From positions 1-30,726 of the forward strand of contig JBLHHI010000026.1 of the NCBI GenBank assembly GCA_047614125.1: DNA of 30,726 nt. Direction: 5' to 3'. Below are positions 24,654 to 30,726 of this stretch, piece after piece. Source of the DNA: JBLHHI01 sp047614125. GTDB taxonomy: Bacteria; Bacteroidota; Bacteroidia; NS11-12g; UBA9320. The position numbers and the translations under genes were made by a program. The notes under the pieces are model-generated. The model was not told the DNA's origin. It saw only the letters and a program-made list of their open reading frames with translations, and ran no database searches. Position 1 is the stretch's first letter; each line of letters opens with the position of its first letter.

Positions 24654-25801
24654 TGGAAATCCTTCAAGAAATATTGCCGGATTTAGAGCGCTTTAGGAAA
24701 GAAATGCACCAAAACCCCGAGCTTTCCGAACATGAGTTTAATACAGCTAATAGAATAACAAAATATTTGGCGCAACATTCCAGCGGTACCACTTCGCGTG
24801 TTGCCAGTACTGGGGTGATGGTAACCTTCGACAGTGGCGTTGAGGGGGAATCTGTACTGCTTAGGGCAGATGTTGACGCCTTGCCAATAATGGAGACGAA
24901 TAATTTTGAACACAAATCAAGCATACCTGGGGTGAGTCACAAATGCGGACATGATGGGCACACCACCATAATGTTGGGTGTGGCGCAAATGTTAACCGCT
25001 CTTCCCATAACTAAGGGCAAGGTAGTTTTGCTATTCCAACCTGCTGAAGAAAACGGAATGGGAGCGGAGGCGGTCTTAAAAGACAAATTCATGAAAGATA
25101 AAACGTTCGACTTTATTTTTGCACTGCATAACATTCCGGGTTTTGAAAAGAATCAAATTGTGATCAAAGAGAACGTTTTTAACGCCAACGTAAAAAGCAT
25201 GATCATTCAGTTGCAAGGAAAAACAGCACATGCGGCCGAGCCCGAAAAAGGACACAATCCTGCGCTCGTAATTGCAGACATCTTGCACCATGCAGAATCA
25301 TTAACCAATAATAATCCACACCATAGCAACTTCTTTCTAATTACTCCAATACACATTAATATGGGGGAGATCGCATATGGGATTTCAGCGGGAAGCGGAG
25401 AATTGCACCTCACCATCCGAAGCTGGGACCTGGCAATCTTTGACGAAAAGTGTGCGGACTTGGAAGACTTTATAAAACGCCGTTGCGAAAGCCAGCACTT
25501 GAAAGCGCACATTTCATGGACGCAGGTGTTTTTTGCGAATAAAAATGACCAAACGGCCATAGAAGTAGTTCGTAAGGCAGCCATCAAAAATGAGTTCGAT
25601 GTGCACGAAATGAACCATTCTTTTAAATGGGGAGAAGACTTCGGATTGTTCACACAAAAGTACAAAGGAGCCATGTTTGGTTTGGGGGCGGGAGTAAATA
25701 CACCGGCTTTGCACAACCCCGACTACGATTTTCCAGACGACATTACTTCTACAGGAATCCAACAATTTTTTCAGATTATTCAGGAATTAAACACGAATTA
25801 A
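24650..25801 (+). CDS. M20D-family amidohydrolase / N-acyl-amino acid deacylase
   Basis: This 383-residue binuclear metallohydrolase starts at ATG 24650 (an ATG at 24653 is equally possible). The metal ligands fit M20D enzymes: CGHDGH (99-104), PAEE (131-134), LHN (159-161) and a C-terminal PALHNPDYDFPDD segment with the last His. The middle dimerisation domain carries GKTAHAAEPEKGHNP, typical of hippuricase-like and N-acyl-amino acid amidohydrolases. It removes an acyl group or a side-chain amide from an amino acid. It overlaps the transporter by four bases and the first racemase by one base. There is no signal peptide, so it acts in the cytoplasm on imported substrate. Confidence 0.9.
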   Translation: MMEILQEILPDLERFRKEMHQNPELSEHEFNTANRITKYLAQHSSGTTSRVASTGVMVTFDSGVEGESVLLRADVDALPIMETNNFEHKSSIPGVSHKCGHDGHTTIMLGVAQMLTALPITKGKVVLLFQPAEENGMGAEAVLKDKFMKDKTFDFIFALHNIPGFEKNQIVIKENVFNANVKSMIIQLQGKTAHAAEPEKGHNPALVIADILHHAESLTNNNPHHSNFFLITPIHINMGEIAYGISAGSGELHLTIRSWDLAIFDEKCADLEDFIKRRCESQHLKAHISWTQVFFANKNDQTAIEVVRKAAIKNEFDVHEMNHSFKWGEDFGLFTQKYKGAMFGLGAGVNTPALHNPDYDFPDDITSTGIQQFFQIIQELNTN

Positions 25802-26949
25802 TGCACCCAACTTCTGTTATTGAACTTTCTCAAGCTGCCCTGGATGCCAATATTTCCTTTATTAAGAAAATGCTGGGCAATACAGTCTTATCGTCTGTGG
25901 TGAAAGGGAATGCCTACGGCCATGGCTTGGATGTTTTTAGTAAAATGCTGTATAAATCAGGAGTTCGAAATTTTAGCGTCTTTAGCGCAAACGAAGCGCA
26001 AGCTGTTTTAGCCTGTCTTCCCAACCAAATTGAAGTAATGGTAATGGGATATCTGGACGATGATCAAATTGCATGGGCGATCCAAAATGAAGTGGAATTT
26101 TTTGTATTTGACGAACATCGGTTGAATACTGCCATCCAACTATCCAAAAAAATTAAAAAACCGGCTCGAATACACATTGAATTAGAAACTGGAATGAATC
26201 GAACTGGGTTTGGTTTAAAGGGTCTTAATAAATTGTTTCGTGGGTTGGAGGCAAACAAAAGTTATTTGGAAGTTAAAGGAGTTTGCAGTCATTTAGCGGG
26301 TGCTGAAAGCATTGCTAATTACAAACGAGTAGAGCAGCAATATGAACGATTTAAAAGAGCTAAAATTCAACTTGAAAAATTGGATTGGTTTGACGCAAAG
26401 TTTCATTTAGCGTGCTCCGCCGCCAGTATGCAATATCCCAAAACGCGCATGGATCTTGCAAGAATTGGGATCCTGCAATATGGTTTCTTTCCCAGCAATG
26501 AAGTTTTTGTTCAATTTGTTACCAAACATAAAACCCGCAAAAGTCCATTAAAAAGAGTACTTTCATGGAAAACTCGGGTTATGGATGTAAAAGAAGTGAA
26601 AGCCGGCGAGTTTGTTGGATACGGAACTTCCTTTTTCACCAATATCAAAACCAAAATAGCCATCCTACCAATAGGTTATGCACATGGATTTGCGCGATCT
26701 CTAAGCAATCAAGGCAAAGTATTGATTCGCGGAAAGCGATTTGATGTGATTGGTACCGTTAATATGAATATGACAATTGTCGACATTACCGAATGCGACG
26801 CCATTGAACGAGGAGAAGAAGTGGTTATAATCGGACATCAAGGAGACTTAGAAATAAGTGTTTCATCCTTTAGTAATTTTAGCGATATGGTAAACTATGA
26901 ATTACTTACTCGCTTACCGTCTAACATAACACGTAATGTAATTGAATAA
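25801..26949 (+). CDS. Alanine-racemase-fold PLP enzyme with altered active-site motifs
   Basis: This 382-residue protein starts at the ATG at 25801, inside TAATG with the amidohydrolase stop; the longer open frame to 25627 is only read-through of that gene. The PLP lysine is K35 in SSVVKGNAYGHG, the pyridine-contacting Arg is R221 in RIGILQYG, and the opposing catalytic Tyr is Y274 in VGYGTSF. Two motifs deviate from the alanine-racemase norm: GTVNMNMTIVD (319-328) replaces the usual C/S-M-D and PIGYAHGFAR (290-299) replaces PIGYADGY. The length is normal. It is overlapped by the second racemase by one base. An amino-acid racemase is likely, but alanine may not be its substrate. Confidence 0.86.
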   Translation: MHPTSVIELSQAALDANISFIKKMLGNTVLSSVVKGNAYGHGLDVFSKMLYKSGVRNFSVFSANEAQAVLACLPNQIEVMVMGYLDDDQIAWAIQNEVEFFVFDEHRLNTAIQLSKKIKKPARIHIELETGMNRTGFGLKGLNKLFRGLEANKSYLEVKGVCSHLAGAESIANYKRVEQQYERFKRAKIQLEKLDWFDAKFHLACSAASMQYPKTRMDLARIGILQYGFFPSNEVFVQFVTKHKTRKSPLKRVLSWKTRVMDVKEVKAGEFVGYGTSFFTNIKTKIAILPIGYAHGFARSLSNQGKVLIRGKRFDVIGTVNMNMTIVDITECDAIERGEEVVIIGHQGDLEISVSSFSNFSDMVNYELLTRLPSNITRNVIE

Positions 26950-28046
26950 TGGCAGAATTAATTATACATATTGATAAAATAAAGAGCAACATCAAGTACT
27001 TGAGCTCCTATTTTAAAAAGCACAACATTGAGTGGAGTTTAATCACCAAAGTCTTTTCGGGCGATAAAGAATTCCTCCAACAATTGCTTACAGATGATGT
27101 GATTAAAAACATCGGCTCTGTTGGAGATTCGAGGTTAACCAGCTTAAAAAATCTGAGAGCCGTTAACCCAAATATGAAAACCATTTACATCAAGCCTCCG
27201 GCCAAAACGTACGCCGATGATTTGGTTAAATACGCCACCATCTCCCTCAACTCTTCGTTCGAAACTATTAGTGCACTCAATGAAGCTGCCGCTCGTGCAG
27301 ATTTGGTGCATCAAATTATTATCATGATTGAACTTGGCGAGTTGCGAGAAGGAATTCAACGAAATGATATTATGGGCTTTTATGAGAAGGTGTTCGATCT
27401 GCCAAATATTGAAGTTATTGGCATTGGCTCAAACTTGGGTTGCATGTATGGTGTAGAGCCTACCTATGATAAATTATTACAACTGTCGCTTTATAAAGAA
27501 TTGATTTCAACTAAGTTCAATAAGGAACTAAAACTCATTTCAGGAGGAACTTCCATTACATTACCCCTGATAGAAAATAAAATAATTCCCAAAGACATCA
27601 ATCATTTTCGAATTGGAGAGGCGGCATTTTTTGGACTAAGTCCGATGAACAACGAACCGTTCAAAGAGCTTTCAACCGGCACTTTTGAATTTACAGCAAA
27701 CATCATAGAACTGGAAAACAAAAAGCTTGTGCCCGAAGGAATTATCAACGAAGCCAATGTGGGTCATGCCATTAATTATGACGACAAAGGTGTGAATGAA
27801 TCCTCGTACAAGGCCATTCTTGATTTTGGATTGCTGGATGTAGACAAGGATGATTTAGAGGCGGTCGACAAAGATTTAATGTTTGTGGGAGTTACTTCCG
27901 ACATGATTGTGGTAGACATTGGCACAAATAAAACCGCAAACGGCGAAACCAAATATCAATCAGGAGACAAAATGCATTTTAAACCGAATTACATGGCGGT
28001 TGCACGATTGCTCAACTCAAAATTCATTGATAAAAGATTTGATTGA
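26949..28046 (+). CDS. Alanine/ornithine racemase family PLP enzyme (Orr-like)
   Basis: This 365-residue protein has the N-terminal barrel with the PLP lysine at K34 (SLITKVFSGDK) and the later SGGTS and FRIGEAAFFG segments of the Orr/YhfX-type fold-III racemases. These differ from classical alanine racemases in length and in the absence of the second-subunit Tyr motif. Known members include ornithine racemase and broad amino-acid racemases, so the substrate may be a basic or other amino acid. It starts in TAATG with the previous racemase and ends the operon. Two fold-III racemases side by side is unusual and suggests complementary substrate ranges. Confidence 0.85.
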   Translation: MAELIIHIDKIKSNIKYLSSYFKKHNIEWSLITKVFSGDKEFLQQLLTDDVIKNIGSVGDSRLTSLKNLRAVNPNMKTIYIKPPAKTYADDLVKYATISLNSSFETISALNEAAARADLVHQIIIMIELGELREGIQRNDIMGFYEKVFDLPNIEVIGIGSNLGCMYGVEPTYDKLLQLSLYKELISTKFNKELKLISGGTSITLPLIENKIIPKDINHFRIGEAAFFGLSPMNNEPFKELSTGTFEFTANIIELENKKLVPEGIINEANVGHAINYDDKGVNESSYKAILDFGLLDVDKDDLEAVDKDLMFVGVTSDMIVVDIGTNKTANGETKYQSGDKMHFKPNYMAVARLLNSKFIDKRFD

Positions 28047-28124
28047 GATAATTGCTTTGTGATCCCACTTTTTACGATGTTCTTCTTCAAAGTTTTTGTG
28101 CTTTGCCCGCTCACATGAAATCAT

Positions 28125-28549
28125 TCAATGGATGCCAAATTGGTCGGTAAGCATTCCAAAATAAGATCCCCAAAACGTATGGTTGAGGGCCATGGTAATG
28201 GTACCATCTTTATCGAGTTCTGTAAATAAGCAATCCGTTTCTTCCTCGGTATTGCTGTGAACCGACATGGTTACATTATTTCCAATGGTAGTTGCTTGAC
28301 CGTACGCTTGCGACGAATCACTTCCCATAAGCGTTCTGAATTCAAAATATGAATTGAACTTAGGTTATTGGGCAACGAAACGTGCATGATGTAATCCAGT
28401 TTTTCTTTATTTACTGAATGTTCGGATTGAGGGGGCATTTCGTTAAACTTCCCGATGAAAGCAAATTCGCCACCAAATACACTTTTATAAAACGTGAAGG
28501 CTTCTAAACAGTTGCCATTAAAGGTGAGATACGGATTAATTGTTGTCAT
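28125..28549 (-). pseudogene. VOC/PhnB-like (glyoxalase-fold) pseudogene
   Basis: Two pieces in different frames together make one PhnB-type protein. The first (28271-28549) gives MTTINPYLTFNGNCLEAFTF, then FYKSVFGG and MHVSLP. The second (28125-28328) starts with MGSDSSQAYG and continues to FWGSYFGMLTDQFGIH. The reading ...SIHIL joins MGSD if the 14 bases at 28329-28342 are removed, so a 14-base insertion is the likely frameshift. The frame also ends in TGA where the family has Trp (GIHWMISCE); the codons after it do read MISCE. So there are two lesions. These proteins bind small molecules and metals in a beta-alpha-beta fold. No functional protein is expected. Confidence 0.8.
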
Positions 28550-28564
28550 AATTAAACCTATTTA

Positions 28565-28606
28565 CCAGAGTTCGATTAATCTTTTCAAATTCAGATTTGT
28601 ATAGAA
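28565..28606 (+). repeat. Roughly 42-base repeat, copy 3
   Basis: Only three mismatches with copy 2 (21402-21443), seven kilobases away. It lies between the VOC pseudogene and the RDD gene. Confidence 0.75.
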
Positions 28607-28663
28607 CCCAGGTTATTTAATTCGTCGTCTATCCTTCCACAAAATCAAAGTGCAAAGAAGCAG

Positions 28664-29380
28664 TTAACGGGTAAGAACCACATAATCTTTGATGAGCTGA
28701 CGGATGAAAGCAGAATCTGATTTTTCGGTTTGCGAAATATTTAAGTTGGATTGAACTTGAAGGGAAACTTCTTTTAATAAGGATTGATATACCGGTGTTT
28801 TAAATCGATCGTGTCGCACAACCAACTTCTTCAAGTGCAGCATCTGGCCTTCGTTAAATTGGGTTATTTCAGGATATTTTGGGACGTATTCAGCTGATTT
28901 TGAAATGTTTAAAATGTCGTTTAAGCTGTACTGCTGATTTCCACCACGCAACTTTATCACCATGGTATCGCTTATTTTTCCGCCAATGCGTTGATTTTTC
29001 TCTGAGGTTCCAATCGAAATCATTGCCACCGATCCCATCGATAAAATGATGTCCAAAAAGCGTACAGACCATCGGTTGAAAAAATCGATGAAACCGGGCT
29101 GTCCGCCATCCACCTTAATTACTTTTATGCCAACTACCATTTTGCCAATGGTTCTACCTTGAAAAAGCGATTCGAAAATGAGGGTATAAAAGTACATGGG
29201 TATTGTAAGAATGAACACGGCCGTAGTTGACTCATCATTTAAAAAATAAGTTGCAGCAAGCCTATAATAAAAGAAGAGCATAACGGCATCAATGATGAAG
29301 GCAATGATCCGGTCCAATAAATTGGCCAGGGCAAATTGGATTACAACGTTCTGTGTGGTGGTAATTTCAATTGTGCGCAT
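28664..29380 (-). CDS. RDD-family membrane protein
   Basis: This 238-residue protein has an RDD domain in its N-terminal two thirds. Residues 17-24 read FALANLLDRIIAF, placing the conserved Arg in the first helix, and GRTIGKMVVGIKV (about 75-88) and IGGKISDTMVIK (about 133-144) are the usual RDD loops. Three membrane segments are seen. The C-terminal 80 residues are soluble and helical. The family is linked to small-molecule or ion exchange, but is poorly defined. It is divergent from the SpoIIM-like gene with only 37 bases between the starts, a pairing common in Bacteroidota near MoxR genes. Its own role is not known. Confidence 0.85.
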   Translation of the reverse strand: MRTIEITTTQNVVIQFALANLLDRIIAFIIDAVMLFFYYRLAATYFLNDESTTAVFILTIPMYFYTLIFESLFQGRTIGKMVVGIKVIKVDGGQPGFIDFFNRWSVRFLDIILSMGSVAMISIGTSEKNQRIGGKISDTMVIKLRGGNQQYSLNDILNISKSAEYVPKYPEITQFNEGQMLHLKKLVVRHDRFKTPVYQSLLKEVSLQVQSNLNISQTEKSDSAFIRQLIKDYVVLTR

Positions 29381-29398
29381 TAAATATTTTACCTACTT

Positions 29399-29412
29399 TT
29401 TCGAACTCGAAA
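29399..29412. promoter_or_regulatory. Short dyad in RDD/SpoIIM divergent gap
   Basis: tttcga and tcgaaa flank two bases in the 37-base gap that must hold both promoters. It could be an operator, but is short enough to be chance. Confidence 0.25.
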
Positions 29413-29417
29413 TTTAA

Positions 29418-30726
29418 ATGAAAGAATCCGAATTCATAGACCAAAACAAAAATAAATGGTTTGAGTATGAAACGTTACTAAAGCAAAACTCAGCCGATCC
29501 AGAAGCTTTGAGTGAGGTTTTTATTCAAGTAACCGATGATTTGAGCTACAGCAGAACGCATTATCCAAATCGTTCGGTTCGTGTGTATTTAAACAATCTA
29601 GCTCGATTCATTTTTGATAAGATAGGAAAAAGAAAGCGTTTCGATCTTAAGAACATGCTCAAGTTTTTTAGAATTGAGGTGCCGCAGCTGTTTTATAAGG
29701 CGCGCTTCGAAATGCTCATCTCGTTCGGGGTGTTTATGCTGGCCTTTGTGATTGGAGTTTATTCTAGCGCACAAGACGAGGGCTTTGCTAAGCTTATTCT
29801 GGGAGACGCCTATGTGGCCATAACCGATCAAAACATAAACAACGATGACCCAATGGCCATTTATAGAACCGGAAAGGGAATCGACAGCTTTTTAGGTATT
29901 TTGATCAACAATGCTCGAGTAGACATCCTGATGCTCTCGTTAGGAATGATCTTTGGCGTTGGTGCATTGTTCGTTTTAATTAGCAACGGAATCATGGTTG
30001 GTGCCTTCCAATATTATTTTTATGCACATGGCGGTTTTGAAGAATCTTTGGCAACAATTTGGATGCACGGCACCATCGAAATAACCACCATCATTTTAAT
30101 TGGCGGGGTAGGTATGATGGCTGGTAAGGGTTTGCTGTTTCCACGGTCGTACACTCGGTTTCAATCGTTTCGGATCTCAGCTTCAAATGCCGCCAAGCTC
30201 TTGTTGGCTGTTTTGCCCTTCACCTTTGTTGCGGCCCTTATAGAAGGGTTTTTAACTCGGCAAACTACAGCACCTTTCGCCATGAAACTTGGGGTAATCG
30301 TTTTGAGTTTAATCGTTGTTGTTGGATATTTTATCATTTACCCATACTTTGTAAACAAACGGTACGGATCGAACGTTATTCACGAAACATTACGCAACCC
30401 AGCGGCGAGCAAGCCCATAGATTTGCATGAGATCAAATCACCAGCTGCCGTAATTTCTGAAGCGTTTAAATCCTATAAATCAAATACAAAGCTGTACTTA
30501 AGCCTTGGTTTTGCGGTGGCTTCTGGATTGGTGGTCTTCGTCTATGTTTTTTGGGCAGAGTACTTTGTGAACTTGGCCAACCCTTTCTTCAATTTTTTGT
30601 TCGAAACGGTTTCGAAGGACGTGTTTAAGACCAACCCCGAAATGAGTTCGATTGTTAGCCAGGGCGGCCAGCTAAATCCATGGGGATTTGCTGCCAGCAT
30701 TTCTGCGGTATTTGCTCTGGTAGTAG
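29418..30726 (+). CDS. SpoIIM-like (DUF95) membrane protein, runs off the window
   Basis: A reading frame opens at ATG 29418 and stays open to the end of the window (436 codons). The first helix begins near residue 95 (LISFGVFMLAFVIGVY). A second pair of helices follows (VDILMLSLGMIFGVGALFVL and ISNGIMVG), then the family motif WMHGTIEI (215-222, with His 217 and Glu 221), then further helices to 430. The His-Gly-x-x-Glu motif in a helix is the mark of SpoIIM-type proteins. In Bacillus it acts in peptidoglycan hydrolysis during sporulation, but in non-sporulating Bacteroidota it is found with RDD, DUF4129, MoxR and DUF58 genes. The C-terminus lies outside the window. Confidence 0.85.
   Translation, partial: MKESEFIDQNKNKWFEYETLLKQNSADPEALSEVFIQVTDDLSYSRTHYPNRSVRVYLNNLARFIFDKIGKRKRFDLKNMLKFFRIEVPQLFYKARFEMLISFGVFMLAFVIGVYSSAQDEGFAKLILGDAYVAITDQNINNDDPMAIYRTGKGIDSFLGILINNARVDILMLSLGMIFGVGALFVLISNGIMVGAFQYYFYAHGGFEESLATIWMHGTIEITTIILIGGVGMMAGKGLLFPRSYTRFQSFRISASNAAKLLLAVLPFTFVAALIEGFLTRQTTAPFAMKLGVIVLSLIVVVGYFIIYPYFVNKRYGSNVIHETLRNPAASKPIDLHEIKSPAAVISEAFKSYKSNTKLYLSLGFAVASGLVVFVYVFWAEYFVNLANPFFNFLFETVSKDVFKTNPEMSSIVSQGGQLNPWGFAASISAVFALVV

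Noticed and set aside
25627..25800. Longer N-terminus for the first racemase
   Set aside because: It would be read from inside the amidohydrolase gene in another frame; the ATG at 25801 begins the family sequence.

Overview
The window reads as a chromosomal segment of a Bacteroidota bacterium, most likely a member of the Flavobacteriales. The reasons are moderately AT-rich DNA, TAnnTTTG-type -7 promoter elements instead of E. coli-like boxes, lipoproteins and secreted glycosidases, an RDD/SpoIIM gene pair, a basic protein with a C-terminal helix-hairpin-helix of a kind I associate with this phylum, and many small palindromic intergenic repeats. The genus cannot be named from this sequence alone. 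I see no rRNA, tRNA, CRISPR array, transposase or integrase.

Region 1 (1-1342) is accessory. A toxin-first HigB/HigA-like toxin-antitoxin module lies between two almost identical 119-base direct repeats, followed by a gene-free stretch rich in hairpins. Region 2 (1343-8982) is a loose carbohydrate/envelope block. It holds a GH106-like lipoprotein (-), a membrane-anchored pentapeptide-repeat protein (+), a lipoprotein resembling DUF6973 (-), and a two-gene unit of a GH28 polygalacturonase-like enzyme and a GH37 trehalase-like enzyme (+). No SusC/SusD genes are visible. Region 3 (9036-11416) holds a SAM methyltransferase, a 780-base hairpin-rich non-coding stretch and the helix-hairpin-helix protein with its terminator.

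Region 4 (11596-20767) is core housekeeping: trkA-trkH (potassium uptake, overlapping genes), convergent queA (queuosine), a PfkB heptose-7-phosphate kinase tightly coupled behind a class I aminotransferase, and clpB. Region 5 (20768-22535) is degenerate or poorly known: a short ORF that looks like the remaining part of a longer family, two copies of a roughly 42-base repeat, a small membrane protein with a clear terminator, and a doubtful secreted ORF.

Region 6 (22773-28046) is the most interesting part. It is a compact five-gene operon in which every junction is a 3-base gap or an overlap: GNAT acetyltransferase, sodium:solute symporter, M20D amidohydrolase, alanine-racemase-fold enzyme and alanine/ornithine-racemase-family enzyme. 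I infer a pathway that imports an N-acylated or otherwise amide-linked amino acid, hydrolyses it and racemises the product. The first racemase has changes in two normally conserved active-site motifs. A perfect 23-base palindrome lies upstream. Region 7 (28047-30726) holds a VOC/PhnB-like pseudogene with two lesions, a third copy of the 42-base repeat, and a divergent RDD / SpoIIM-like pair. The SpoIIM-like gene runs off the window, and from family knowledge it probably opens a MoxR/DUF58 operon.
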